From Corythucha ciliata (taxonomy: Eukaryota; Arthropoda; Insecta; Hemiptera; Tingidae), in contig CM075940.1 in the NCBI GenBank assembly GCA_038030265.1, forward strand, positions 3,162,001 through 3,226,000: DNA of 64,000 nucleotides. Direction: 5' to 3'. Shown here in pieces: positions 1-10,254 of the stretch. The notes below the pieces were generated by a model. That model was not told the origin of the DNA, made no database searches, and saw nothing but the letters and a program-made list of their open reading frames with translations. Positions within the stretch are counted from its first letter, which is position 1; each line of letters opens with the position of its first letter. Both the position numbers and the translations under genes were made by a program.

Positions 1-430
1 TTTAATTCTGACGAGGCACCGATTGTTAAGTTCAGCACCGACCAGGCATGCTGAAGTGTCGATGCCTCGGATCGGGGACTATCGACGTCCATGTGTAGCA
101 CGATGGTCCAGTGTGCTCCTCTGGCGTCATTCCTTCGAAGGTGGGTGTGACGGCTGCCGCTAAGTGGGTCATCGTGACAATTAGGGTTGCCCTTACGATA
201 ACTGCAACAAACATATTCTGGCGGTGGGGGGGGGGACATTTTTTTATCGGGTTTTTTGATTAGTTATATGTTATAAATAGGGTTTGTGTTGTTATTAGGG
301 TGCTACTAAGGGGAGGGGGCTTATAAAGGGTAGCGTTCAGTGGAATAGTTGGGGTGGTTTTTATATTTAGAATTGACTAATTGAGACCGGCCAGCTGTTT
401 GTAATTGACCCTGTGTTTCTGTCTTAGTCT
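1..430. other. Unassigned left edge
   Basis: I see no gene here. The stretch contains a G run near 226-236 followed by a T run, and AT-rich sequence up to the abrupt start of the retrotransposon-derived reading frame near 430. Similar G runs occur near 4386, 11670, 53548 and 58701-58710 (as C on the plus strand), so they look like a general trait of this genome. Confidence 0.5.
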
Positions 431-1625
431 GGTTGAGCGGGGGGTCGAGGACAGCGACCCCGCAGCTAGAGGCGGTTGCGGGGAAGCTGGAGAGGACCTT
501 TGCCCTCTTTAGGTCGGTGGGGGGCAACGTATGGGGCACGAACTTCCACTGCCGAGCTCGTTACTTCAGGGCGGTATTCATACCTACCCTGCTGTACGGT
601 GCAACGTGGTGGTGGCACCGGCCCACGAAAGCTCAGAGGGCGAAGGTCCTCAGCTTGCAGCGGCAGGCCTTGGTAAGGGTGACCATGGCGTACCGGACTG
701 TCAGTTCCGACTCGCTTCAGGTGCTGGCGGGGATACCTCCTGCGGACCTCCTGCTCGACGCATGGGTTCACGGGCGCCGCCTGGTTCAGGGAAACTTGGA
801 CCGGGTACGGTGCCGTGAAGATTGGGCAGAGCGCCTCGGTCTCTTGGCCGAGGAGTGGGGGGCCGCATGGGGCCTCCGCCTCCTTGACGACCTAGTCGTT
901 GAGGCTTGGCAGGCGCGTTGGACTTACAGTTCAACGGGTAGGCGTACATTCGGGTTCGTGCCCGACGTTCGGACGAGACTGGCAGCGGCCAAGTGGTTCA
1001 CCCTTGAGCACGCTGCCATGCAAATCCTGACTGGACACGGCTCGTTTAACGCCAAGTTGTGGTTCTTCCGGCGGCGGGACTCTCCAACATGCCCTTGTGG
1101 TGTCGAGGAGGAGACCGCCGACCATGTGCTTCGTCGCTGCAGCCTCCACGGGGATCTGCGGCGGGCGACATGGGGGAGTGGAGGCCCGCCGGGAGACGCG
1201 GCTCTTGTCCGAGACCGGCGGGCGTATGGCCGCCTCCTGGCCTTCTCCCGCTCCTGGCTGGAGCGAAGAGGGCTGGGACCGGCCATGCTTGAGTAGGGTT
1301 CCCTACTCGGGCAACCCGGGCAGGGTTCTCTTCCCTGTCCGGTTTCGGTCCATGGCGGAAGCCAGCATCCTCAGCTCAAAAGACCCACCTCCGCGTGGTC
1401 TCTCTCGGGCACGGCTGGCTGGCCAGCAGCCGTGGCTAACGGGTTGAGCTGAGCGATGGGACCGACTCTGTTGCGGTATCCGGGCCAAAGATGGGGTACA
1501 GGCCAGGTAAAGGCCTGCAAAAAGGTCTAGGTACTGGCCACATCTTAAGGAGTTCCGCAGAGAGAGAGGGGTTGTATGGGGGCTGGTGTCGTCGGTGTCC
1601 TCTGGTCCGTCGGTTGATGGTCACC
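430..1625 (+). mobile_element. 5'-truncated R1-like non-LTR retrotransposon, 3' part
   Basis: The element keeps only the C-terminal third of ORF2 and roughly 330 bp of 3' untranslated sequence. Its 5' edge is abrupt near 430, as expected for incomplete target-primed reverse transcription. I see no clear poly(A) tail or target-site duplication. The viral-like reading frame at 1633 begins almost directly after it, so the 3' boundary is approximate. Confidence 0.65.
433..1296 (+). pseudogene. C-terminal part of a R1-type ORF2 (thumb and CCHC-like region)
   Basis: The frame encodes about 287 residues without a stop. It starts inside the region just after the reverse-transcriptase palm (a motif like IPTLLYGATWW, which follows the palm in this class) and ends with the cysteine-histidine motif CPCGVEEETADHVLRRC typical of R1/I-group ORF2 C-termini. 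The catalytic FADD motif and the endonuclease are missing, so it cannot be functional. The apparent TTG start is only where the frame opens, not a real start. GC content is much higher than in the viral-like frame that follows. R1/I-group assignment is from motif recognition; the exact clade is open. Confidence 0.8.
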
Positions 1626-1632
1626 GCGTAAA

Positions 1633-2996
1633 ATGGATGAGTTTGATCTCGAGTATCTAGATTATGTGGAAAGCGAGCAGGACCTCCAAGAGGTTGGGGT
1701 CACCACTGAGTATACAACCCCACAAGACGAATGTGTTCTGCAACCAACAGATCTAACAAGCCAAATAGACCATATTCCTAATCATTTAAATTCAGCAATT
1801 ACTAATACCGAAATTGAGTTCCTTAATGATAATGTAGAGTTCTATTGCCAACGTCACCGACTGCTAAAAGAATATATTACACTTAATAAGGCGGTTCCCC
1901 ACCATAAGTCAGCGTGTTATGCTTGGCACTGCCTCGAGCAACTAGGAGAGTCGACTCACTCCTCCAATTTACGTGACATCCACCAAATTGCAATGACAAA
2001 TTGTGACATCCATCGAGACTTCTTTGGAGAAAGCGGTAACATAACTGAACTAGGAATCCCAGAGTCCCGCTTTCCTACCCTAGAAATCCATTATCAGAAC
2101 AAGCTTACAGCAGAATGAATTAAAGATAAAATTTGCCAGAAACAAATAATGAGAGGGAGCCTCCTCAAGTATAATGACCTCTTAAAAGCAGACTCTAACC
2201 TGACATTTTTCCGGTGTAATCGTCACCAAACTACAATAATGATGCCAACTAGCATGCTATTATGCTACCTGGACTTGGAACAATCTCGTTTTCACCTTCT
2301 CTATTATTGGGCACTCGCCGATATGTTAAAGAAGTACAGAACATCGTTGTTCGACCGTGGACTATTTATTGTTCAGGAGTTAACGGAACTCAGGAATCGA
2401 ATCAGATCGGACAAATTCTTTGATATCCTTGCACTTTGGGATCCACTTGTGGTTGGTAGTATATAATTAAGAGTGAAAAACACGACTTAGGTTTCCAAAC
2501 GTTATTTGAGAATACAAGGAGGGGGATTGAAGGTCTTGGCCACACCAAGCCGACCGGGTGGTAAACACTCTCTGCTTCCATCTTTGTGATGAGGAGGACC
2601 ATGACCTAATGGCAATGAACCTTGAGCTGCTGGGTTTAACAAAGAGCTTCGGACATCCTTTTCTGGACATCAAGGGGGGCCTCGAGAAGGTGAGGAGTAT
2701 AGCGGGTAAAGAAGCATCGACTGACAGGGACGTGGCGAACTTAACCTGAAATTCCTTCAAACAATCCTTTTGCATAGAATATTGGCAAAAACACCGCTCG
2801 TATCCGGTTGTCATATCCGACAGCATTTCCCTTCTCCCGAGAGATCCAAAACAACCTCCCGATTACCGAAGAGAAGCAACGAAGTGCCGAGTTGAGCTGT
2901 TGGAGCCAAGTAAAACTCAAAAAATGCCTTGTCTTCGACTATTCAGGGGAACCAATTGATCTCATCAAAGATTCTGCCATATCCCTAGATAACTGA
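1633..2996 (+). pseudogene. Endogenous viral element: mononegavirus-like L polymerase, N-terminal part
   Basis: A frame beginning with ATG at 1633 runs to 2466, broken by one in-frame TGA at 2116-2118. About 90 degraded bases follow, then a frame at 2558-2749 and, in another frame, 2808-2996. The first part has the acidic N-terminus and LNSA-type motif near residue 52 seen at the start of L proteins. The 2558-2749 part carries an FGHPF motif followed by a Gly-Gly-Leu-Glu-Lys stretch, as in L proteins of chuvirus/nyamivirus-like groups. This is the RNA-dependent RNA polymerase of a non-segmented (or chuvirus-like) negative-strand RNA virus. The catalytic GDN region is absent. At least one stop, one decayed joint and one frame change show it is inactive. 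Family-level placement is inference. Confidence 0.7.
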
Positions 2997-2999
2997 TTT

Positions 3000-3160
3000 A
3001 ACATTTGCTTTTGTTGTGTCGTTTTAATTATAAATTAAACAATTAGTCGAGTAGTCACAACAAATTTTTATTATTATTTTTTTTTTCCGACTAGTTTCGG
3101 GGAAGCTCCCCATTCTCAAGAAACCAGATATGTGTCTCAAGCAAAACTTGATACTAGACT
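3000..3160. repeat. Penelope-like end fragment with a shared 5' stretch
   Basis: Positions 3001-3050 match, with small gaps, the plus-strand sequence at about 52120-52200, including the stretch AACAATTAGTCGAGT. Positions 3088-3125 hold a GACTAGTTTCGGGGAAGC-type segment that resembles the end region of Penelope-like elements read on the minus strand. No protein-coding part accompanies it. Assignment to Penelope rests on the recurring CGAAAC/CTAGT signature and is tentative. Confidence 0.4.
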
Positions 3161-3169
3161 CTGTTTAAT

Positions 3170-4910
3170 CAGGCTTGGGCATTAATTAAGTACTTGTATT
3201 TATAATTACGTAATTAAATGTAGAAGTACTTAATTCCCTGTACATAATTCAAAAGTAATTGTACATTGTAATTAATTCCTTAATTGGAGTAATTATAATT
3301 CATTATTTAATTATTTTCTCAATTCCTTTTCAATTTTCAAGGGGTAGCGGGTTGGGGTGCGTCAGCTTGGCAGTGGGTAAGAGCTGAGCTAATAAGCGCA
3401 AACACCTGAATGGGAGAGTATACAAAAAACAACTTAAGTATGGGAAAGGAAGGAAGAAGTAATAAAGAAGGGATGCGGCAAGGGCGGGCGATGCTGTTGA
3501 CTGTTGCACCGCGTAAACACCACGCTATTTATCTTTATTATTTATTTAAACTTTGGATTGTAGGTTCGCGGGCGTAGAGTTATTACTTGTTTTCGAGTTT
3601 TGTTGAGTCTGGTACCGAAACGGTGGAGTTGCCGTCAATTTTAAACGGCCAGTTTTTTGAGATCGTAAAAAGAAGCGCTGAGAAAATTGAAGCAAAATGT
3701 GTTACGTGTAAATCAAAGCCTGCTACAATTTCTGGTCAAGTGAATATTACCAGCAATTTTATCAAGCATCTTAAGGTGAGTACGAGTACAACTATTTTTC
3801 ATTTCAGTTCTTAAGGTGGCGTTTCAGTTGGGTTTCCTCGACCCCTTCCCAGTCCCTCGCCATAACTTCGCTCTTAAATTTTGGCTCTATTTCTGCACCG
3901 ATATCTATCAAAGTCACATTTTAATCTTCAGGAAGTTCTACAGTGAGGTTGGATCTTGTTGGAAAAACACTTTTGAATTCGATTGTGTTTCAGGGTTATT
4001 TCAGGGACGAAATTTGGAAAATTAAGATCTAACGTCGTCACTGTAGAATTTGAATATTCCTTAAAAACACTAAAAAAAATCATCGCTCAAAAACAAAAAG
4101 AGATGGCCACTATCCGAAAGGGACTTCTTATCCCATTTTTGGTTTACTATTGACTCAATTTTTTTTGCTACTCAAAACCGACTGCCCTTTATAGGGGCGA
4201 AATTTAGGCAAGGACTGGCTGGGAAGGGGACGAGGAAACCCATAGCTGAATTCCGGTTTTCATGTGCGCCACGCCACAGGAAGACAGGGTTTGGGGTATG
4301 AAAATGAAGTTGTATGATATCAAATTATCAAGGTGTTGTGTGAGTGTACGCGGGTAAAGATTTTCTCTGTCGACTTATCGTTAGAGGGGGGGGGGCCCAT
4401 ATTATATTTACAGAATAAACACCCTTCTGAATACGAAATCTTTGCTTCAAATTCGACCAAAAGGAGGAGGAGGCATGCTGACAAAGAAGCAGGAGCGGCC
4501 CCTCTTCCCAAGACGGCGCAGTCAAAGATCGTTCAGTTTTGCAACGCTCAGCTACAGAAAACGCTTGATCAGAATATAAAAAATTACATTATTAACAGCA
4601 TGCGGCCTCTGAAAACCGTTGAAGAGCCTCATTTCGTTAAAATAATTACTGGTATGTAATTTTTACATTTTACATTTCACGTAGACAAATTTATTCAGGT
4701 TTGGATATGCACATGCGTTGTCCAGATTTACATCCCGAAGTTCATGTTATGTCTCGGCGAACTCTTGGCCGTAAGCTTGAAGAGGATTATTTTTCCGAGA
4801 AGATGAAATTGAAGGATGAAATATTTAAAATAAAATAAGTTTGCACGACTGCGGACGTTTGGTCTACCAAACATAGGAGTTTCATGGGTGCATCGGTACA
4901 TTGGGTAAGT
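3170..4910 (+). pseudogene. hAT transposase relic (BED finger plus central exons)
   Basis: Three exon-like pieces read on the plus strand. The first (3587-3775) has a BED-type finger half: CVTCKS, then SNFIKHLK, ending at a GTGAGT donor. The second (4333-4651) ends in SMRPLKTVEEPHFVKIITG before a GTATGT donor, a motif run typical of ZBED-like hAT transposases. The third (4699-4904) contains MSRRTLGRKL and TTADVWSTKHRSFMG, again hAT hallmarks, with an in-frame TAA at 4836-4838. The catalytic core after this point and the C-terminal dimerisation domain are missing. The sequence changes character after 4910. A CAGGCTTGGGC stretch at 3170 could be one terminus, but I found no matching end. Confidence 0.75.
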
Positions 4911-5248
4911 ATTCAGGGTGTTTCAGAGCTAATGATCAGGAATTTAACCAGCAGTAGTACTAACTAGGACGAACCAAAATTACCATATGAACTTAGGGTC
5001 GCAAACGCTTCGTTTCAGAGTCACAGCCAGAGTTCAGAGCTTTTTTTTACTTTTTTAGCCAAACGCTCTCATGGGCACCAATCGACTCATCGCAGTCTAT
5101 TGTAAGTAGGGTCAAAATATATCTATCGTCTCATCGCATGTGTGGTTGGAATGGTAAATATTTACCTGCGGCGTCCTTCTAGTTGATTAGCCGGTCAATG
5201 TACATCAACTGATCGCTCACCGGTTTTCTTCTCTCAGGCAGTCAAGCC
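4911..5248. other. Leader of the MULE gene, possible intron
   Basis: There is no coding sequence here. A GTAAGT at about 5104 and a pyrimidine-rich TTTTCTTCTCTCAG at 5225-5238 could delimit an intron in the 5' leader of the MULE transposase. The 13-mer CAATCGACTCATC at about 5082 recurs inverted near 6910-6922. Confidence 0.35.
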
Positions 5249-6559
5249 ATGTCCGCGATAAAGATTGTAGCCTCCCAACGTTCTTCGGCGATTATCGTTG
5301 AAAATTACAGATTTTGTAGAATGCGGGTATTAAAATCGGGAAGTGTTGTGTGGCGGTGTACATTTCCCAAGTGTGGTGTTTACGTTACAACGGACAGTAG
5401 CAAGACTTCGGTTCTTCAAATAAAAGGAGAGCACGTGCACCCACCTCTAAATGCTGACGACATCGAAATTTTGGAAGTGCGGACAGCGGTGAAAAGAAAA
5501 GCCCTTGACGATATCACTTCTCGGCCTAACAAAATAATACGACGAAGCATAGCCGTAAGTGATGCCATTGAACATAAACATATTGATAACTTTCGGCAAA
5601 TGATTTATCGATCAAGGCGGGCAGTGATGGAGAGTTCCCCTACAAACCCCGATGACGCAATTGAAGTGTTAACTCGAAAACAAGAATCTGTTATGACGTT
5701 AAGACAGGAAAGGTTTCTATTTATTCACGAGCGGATAGTTTGTGTAACATGTAAATTAAATATGGAAGTACTGTGTGATCCTTCAATACCACTATTCGCC
5801 GACGGCACCTTCAAATATGCGCCAAAGTTTTTTTACCAAATGTACACATTCCACGGCTTTCGTAGTGAGCAGTACCTTCCGCTGGTATACTTTTTCATGG
5901 AAGGGAAAACCGAAAATCATTATACTGCCTTGCTCACCTTCCTCAGAAAATTATGTTTAGATCACGGGTTGCTTTTTAATCCGTCAACTATTACACTTGA
6001 CTTCGTGCTGGCTGCGCATAACGCTATTCGACGTGTTTTACCGAACTGTAGAATTCGTGGTTGCCGATTTCACTTGGGGCAGTCTTGGTATCGTCGGCTT
6101 CACGGTATACAACATTTGAGAACCGAATTCAAAAAATCAAACGAATGTGGTACCTGGCTGAGAGGATTCTTTGGCCTTTCTTACATCGAACCACATGATG
6201 TTGAGGATGTATTCGCTGACTTCATTAGCAATGCACCATCCCTTGACATACTGGAGTTTTCTGACTACATTTTAAATAATTATGTTTCGGAAGAAGCTAA
6301 TTTCCCCCCAACTATGTGGGCATGTAAGGACAATGGAGATCCACGCACAACTAACGGGCCAGAGTCTTTCCACGCACACTACAATGCGCAGTTTTATGCG
6401 CACCATCCATGCCCATGGAAAGTACTCGAAGTGTTGAAGGAAATTCAAGTAGAAACCCGTTTAAAAATACTTGCTTATTCTACTCAAAGGAAAAAAGTAA
6501 ATACCAAAGCAGCAGACGATGAACAAGCGGTTTGCGGCTCTATGTGTTCAATACTATAA
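5249..6559 (+). CDS. MULE-type transposase with N-terminal FLYWCH zinc finger
   Basis: This 436-residue frame is open throughout. Residues about 15-64 form a FLYWCH finger, with Cys37, Cys42, His62 and His64 as metal ligands. The transposase core follows, with Asp185 in FADGTFKYAP, a second acid Asp251 in TLDF, and the GCRFH motif (Cys272, His275) that sits between the second and third acids in Mutator-like elements. It would cut and join DNA during transposition in the nucleus. The start is the first ATG after a likely splice acceptor. The C-terminal part is short, and I could not fix the third catalytic acid. It is the best-preserved DNA transposase gene in the window. No confident terminal repeats or 9-11 bp target duplication were found. 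Confidence 0.85.
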   Translation: MSAIKIVASQRSSAIIVENYRFCRMRVLKSGSVVWRCTFPKCGVYVTTDSSKTSVLQIKGEHVHPPLNADDIEILEVRTAVKRKALDDITSRPNKIIRRSIAVSDAIEHKHIDNFRQMIYRSRRAVMESSPTNPDDAIEVLTRKQESVMTLRQERFLFIHERIVCVTCKLNMEVLCDPSIPLFADGTFKYAPKFFYQMYTFHGFRSEQYLPLVYFFMEGKTENHYTALLTFLRKLCLDHGLLFNPSTITLDFVLAAHNAIRRVLPNCRIRGCRFHLGQSWYRRLHGIQHLRTEFKKSNECGTWLRGFFGLSYIEPHDVEDVFADFISNAPSLDILEFSDYILNNYVSEEANFPPTMWACKDNGDPRTTNGPESFHAHYNAQFYAHHPCPWKVLEVLKEIQVETRLKILAYSTQRKKVNTKAADDEQAVCGSMCSIL

Positions 6560-6703
6560 TCGTACTATTTCGATGACTAAGCTGACAACGGAAATTGGCC
6601 AAATAACGAGACCAACTACCCTCGTACTTTGAATTGTGGCAGCGCATCATGACGAAGCGGTTAACGTGGATAAACCATAGGTGAGCCAATATACTTCAGT
6701 TAA

Positions 6704-6782
6704 AATTTCGTCATGATTTTACCATATTTTTTCGTCATGATTTTACCATATTTTTTCGTCATGATTTTACCATATCGCTATT
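6704..6782. repeat. Three tandem copies of a 26-bp unit
   Basis: The unit, containing TTTCGTCATGATTTTACCAT, occurs three times head to tail with almost no variation, just downstream of the MULE reading frame. Confidence 0.9.
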
Positions 6783-6924
6783 ATAGTTGTTTTACCTGCC
6801 GTTAACTGAATACCTACATAGATACATAAGAAAAATGTGTGATGACTTGATATGCTGATATTATGGGATTGCTGAGGGTGCGTTGATGCGATGAGTTGAT
6901 ATGTGTGATGAGTCGATTGCCGCT

Positions 6925-7680
6925 GCTAGGAAGGCACGGGTAAACGTTAAGATCCCAGCTCCTGAAGAACAAGTCAAAGCTGTCCTTTTTGCTTATGCGA
7001 GAAATAAGTCGCAATTTCTCTTTGTCACTACGTGAAATGTAGGGAATTTTCCATGCAATTTTTGTGAAATTCAGTCATTACTTCATCGCCGCCTTCATTC
7101 CCTTCTCTTTTCAGTTTGAAAACATTCAAATCAGTATTTGATCTGAGTAGAACTAGTTGAAGTTGAACACCAGTTAAAATTTTATAATGATCTTCGCATA
7201 GGCCCATTATTGAAGAAAGTGGAATACAACAATTGAAATAACCACTAGTTGGATCTACGATCGGATTTTCACTTCTAGTGACACTTGGTACCATCCAGCC
7301 AGCAGATTGTAAGCTCATAATTTTTGATCGATCGAAGCATGTATACCCTTTCAAAGTACTGCTTATTCCGGGAAACTTGCATTGATCCAAGACTGAACCG
7401 TTTGCTTCCAGCCTTATTTCTTCAAACGCGTGGAGGAGCCCATTATTTGTAATAGTAAGGTTTGTTGAAATTGGTATATTTCCCTCCAAGTAGAGAAATG
7501 ATTTGTTTAGCAACACGGGAATTGACGATTGCTGAAATGGAATTCTAATCTCATCAGTATTACCAAATGTGTTTGAAGAAAATGGTAGATGAGTATGATA
7601 TTCCACATTTGTTATCGAGGAATCGAAGACTGGTGACGACGTTATGTCGAGTGTATCAATTTTTTTACCCTTTAATTTTC
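6925..7680 (-). pseudogene. Polinton major capsid protein (double jelly-roll), frameshifted and truncated
   Basis: Reading on the minus strand, 7670-7028 carries the N-terminal jelly-roll signature: DEIRIPFQQ, SFLYLEG, FEEIRLE, STLKGY. After a slip in an A-run at about 7060 the frame shifts, and the downstream signature continues with DKEKLRLISRISKK and FRSWDL to about 6930. There it stops inside repetitive ACTCATC-rich sequence. The remaining C-terminal third is absent. Major capsid proteins of Polintons and adintoviruses form the shell of an icosahedral particle. No ATG precedes the conserved part in frame (a TAA lies at about 7672), so the start is also lost or on another exon. It is the last gene of the minus-strand capsid block. 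Confidence 0.8.
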
Positions 7681-7874
7681 AAACCGATACTTTTTAGAAA
7701 CTTGTAATTAGAACTTGTGATTTTTTTCTTCTTTCGTGACGGTTTTAGTTGACGACGATCTTCACGAATGTTCTTAAAGCGACTGAACTGAAACTTTTCA
7801 CTGACGCTTCTTATATTTTGCTCTCCTCCTCTCAGCCCGCTACTGTTTTGATATCTACTGCTAAAGTCAAGCAT
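7665..7874 (-). CDS. Small basic ORF between the two capsid genes
   Basis: An ATG at 7872-7874 follows the minor-capsid stop codon (7876-7878) by a single base and opens about 69 codons rich in Arg and Lys, including SRKKKKITS. Tight packing with the capsid genes suggests a real Polinton gene, possibly a DNA-condensing core protein. That role is inference from charge and position only; I do not recognise the family. Confidence 0.4.
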   Translation of the reverse strand: MLDFSSRYQNSSGLRGGEQNIRSVSEKFQFSRFKNIREDRRQLKPSRKKKKITSSNYKFLKSIGLKIKG

Positions 7875-7875
7875 T

Positions 7876-8396
7876 CTATTCACGCTTCAAGTGAATTCGT
7901 ATAGTAATGGTTTCTCCGGAGAAATCGATCAATTTTCCTCTCTCATCCAACACTCTCAGGGTGATGCTGTGTAGCTGATGAGCAATCAGTGGAAGATAAA
8001 TAACAGTATTTGGTACTTCGTAAATTTTATAGCCCGATGGAACGGTCGTATAAAACTCATGTAGTATATGACTTGGCGTACCGTTCCTGTACGATCCGCT
8101 AATAGCACTGCATTCAATGCAGATTGCATTCACATTAAATACATTCACTATCGAGTCTGAATCATGTTCCACATTTTCAAGCAATGTCCTCTGTTCAATA
8201 AAACCAAATATGCTTGCTATGGATTTTTCCAAGCCCATTGCCTATTTCAAAGAACAACGAACCCTGGTCTTTTTTGTATTTGTATTAACTGTCAGGTCAA
8301 ATTCATTGTTCAGGTCCTTTAGCTTTTTTTTGAGCAATCGAGATATTTCGTGTGTACCATTCTCAATTTTAACTAAATAACCAGCCTCTGCAATAG
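7876..8396 (-). pseudogene. Polinton minor capsid (penton-like) protein, C-terminal part
   Basis: The minus-strand frame 8238-7876 ends with the conserved segment VPSGYKIYEVPNTVIYLP, and GETITIRIHLK at the very end, the C-terminal signature of the Polinton penton-like single-jelly-roll protein. Upstream, 8396-8245 is open in the same frame, with one in-frame TAG at 8242-8244. The frame is cut at 8396/8404 by the hAT insertion; the N-terminal part lies at 11722-12211. Excising the insertion and one 8-bp target copy puts both parts in one frame, leaving the TAG as the only stop. The protein would occupy capsid vertices. Confidence 0.75.
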
Positions 8397-8404
8397 ATCT
8401 CAGG
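8397..8404. repeat. Target-site duplication of the hAT insertion, left copy
   Basis: ATCTCAGG is repeated exactly at 11722-11729, flanking the hAT element; eight base pairs is the hAT size. Confidence 0.9.
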
Positions 8405-8784
8405 CAGGGGCGTATTCTCTGGTATAGCGGGTTGAGCGCCGCTATACCAACGATTTTGAAGAATTTTAATTTTTATTTCATAGTCGGAGAATTGTGTTTT
8501 ATCCTTCATAAAATGTTTAAATAACAACGGTTTTTTGAATTTTTTTCGTTTTTGAGCTGGAATTGCCTGTAGAAATGATATTTTACTATTTCTACTCTCA
8601 ACTTAGCTACATAATGTACCCCAATGATGGGCATGAGCCTGTGGCGGGCGGGGAACTGTTTGATGTAGCGTGAGTGAGGGGGTTGAGCGCAGGGGAATTG
8701 CCAGTTTTTTCAGATGGACTGGAGGGTCGAGGGGATGAAGGATGTGAAGGTCGGAGAGGCGCGTTGGTTTATGTGAAAGGATAG

Positions 8785-9470
8785 ACGCATGTGAACCTGG
8801 CACAACACATGTCAGAAAATTTAACGAAAAATGAATCAATCGTTTGTTTACGTTTGTTTTGCCAAAATTTTCGTTTGTTTAGCATTCGGAATATGATTTT
8901 TTTTTAAAAAACAGCATGTGTCGGGCTAAGTTCACGCAACCCGACACATGGGCGGAATCGTTTGTTTCGCGACATATTCCGTCTCATTATCGTTTGTTTA
9001 CGTTTGTTTAGCCGAAATTTTCGTTTGTTTACCATTTCATGTATGAATTTTTCGAAAAACAGTATGTGTCGGGCTAAGTTCACGCAACCCGACACATGGG
9101 CGGAATCGTTTGTTTCGTGGCATATTCCGTCTCATTATCGTTTGTTTACGTTTGTTTAGCCTAAATTTTCGTTTGTTTAGCATTTTGAATTTATATTTTC
9201 TTAAAAAATCAGCGTGTGTCGGGCTAAGTTCACGCAACCCGACACATGGGCGGAATCGTTTGTTTCGCGGCATATTCCGTCTCATTATCGTTTGTTTACG
9301 TTTGTTTAGCCGAAATTTTCGTTTGTTTAGCATTCGGAATATGATTTTTTTAAAAAAACAGCATGTGTCGGGCTAAGTTCACGCAACCCGACACATGGGC
9401 GGAATCGTTTGTTTCGCGGCATATTCCGTCTCATTATCGTTTGTTTACGTTTGTTTACGTTTGTTTAGCC
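8785..9470 (+). repeat. Left arm of the Foldback-like element
   Basis: Four tandem units with period 148-150 bp. Each contains a hairpin GTGTCGGG-14 nt-CCCGACAC (first bases at 8918, 9066, 9216 and 9365) and several CGTTTGTTTA decamers. Long ORFs reading through the arm are by-products of the repeats. Confidence 0.9.
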
Positions 9471-9500
9471 ATAAAAATAAGAACCAAGACATCAATACCA

Positions 9501-10103
9501 ATGACTTTGAATGCCTGGGGTAACGTAACTACCATGGCTCAAGAATTCATCGCCGGAGTTGTGAGCATAGCAACAACTACAACTTGTACTAGAGACACGT
9601 GTGAACATGCGATACGCAACCGCAAGGAATATGAGGTTGTTCCCACAAATATGGTGGAGATTTGTTCCAGAGGCTTCTCTTCACTGGAGCAATCCATTTT
9701 AGACTGCGTCGTCGGAAGTGGAGCTGACAGAAGTCCAGACGGAAATTTTTCAAAAATAAAATGCTCCTCAGCCTGCGATGGTTCCTCCACCATTTCCATT
9801 CAAGCGGGTGAACATGTGATTGTTGATGTCGACTACATCGGCACACATCACCCCGTGATCGGCGATCTTCCTTACAATAGGCGCCATCAACTTGATGAAA
9901 TTCCTACGAATATAAACTTAGGCGGGAAGAGTTATTCGCTCACAGGTGTAATTGCCTACAGACCAGGGCATTACGTGATCTACTGCCGCAAGCCTACCTC
10001 CTGGGATTTGCACGACGGCTTAGCAAAAAAAGTAGTTAAAAACGTGCAAGGTTCACAGGATGTGCTTCCTCACTTGCTGTTTTACACATCTTCACAAACA
10101 TGA
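9501..10103 (+). CDS. ORF of the Foldback-like element, USP-like C-terminus
   Basis: The frame is open from inside the left arm, but the first ATG in unique sequence is at 9501, giving about 200 residues. The C-terminal 60 residues carry SYSLTGVIAYRPGHYVIYCR followed by W-x-L-x-D-G. This resembles the His box of ubiquitin-specific-protease-like domains (Tyr-x-Leu ... Gly-His-Tyr ... Trp ... Asp), which also occur in several transposon-encoded proteins. No Cys box or transposase catalytic triad is visible, so it is probably a fragment of a larger element protein. The right arm begins about 150 bp after the stop. Confidence 0.5.
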   Translation: MTLNAWGNVTTMAQEFIAGVVSIATTTTCTRDTCEHAIRNRKEYEVVPTNMVEICSRGFSSLEQSILDCVVGSGADRSPDGNFSKIKCSSACDGSSTISIQAGEHVIVDVDYIGTHHPVIGDLPYNRRHQLDEIPTNINLGGKSYSLTGVIAYRPGHYVIYCRKPTSWDLHDGLAKKVVKNVQGSQDVLPHLLFYTSSQT

Positions 10104-10254
10104 ATAAATCCGTTTAACAAAAAAAATGTTCTATAGTGACCCTTAAACACTTAATTAGCCCGTTAATAAGGTAGAGTGAACATGGCCTCACACGATGGTA
10201 CATGCCTAAAAAATTGGATCGCAAGGATAAAACGCGGTAAAACAAACGTTGCGG

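Noticed and set aside
226..236. G run as a G-quadruplex or regulatory element
   Set aside because: Similar runs are scattered through the window and no consistent context was seen.
466..1447. Several GC-rich frames in other phases and on the minus strand over the R1-like fragment
   Set aside because: Shadows of the GC-rich true frame; no motifs.
5082..6922. CAATCGACTCATC inverted pair as MULE terminal repeats
   Set aside because: Only 13 bp match, the right copy lies in an ACTCATC-rich low-complexity stretch, and no 9-11 bp target duplication flanks them.
8962..9376. Long open frames on both strands in the Foldback-like arms
   Set aside because: They repeat every 148-150 bp with the tandem units and encode only the repeat; no independent protein evidence.
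8785..9470. Regularly spaced hairpins resembling a CRISPR array
   Set aside because: The whole 149-bp unit is repeated, not just a short repeat with unique spacers, and the context is eukaryotic.
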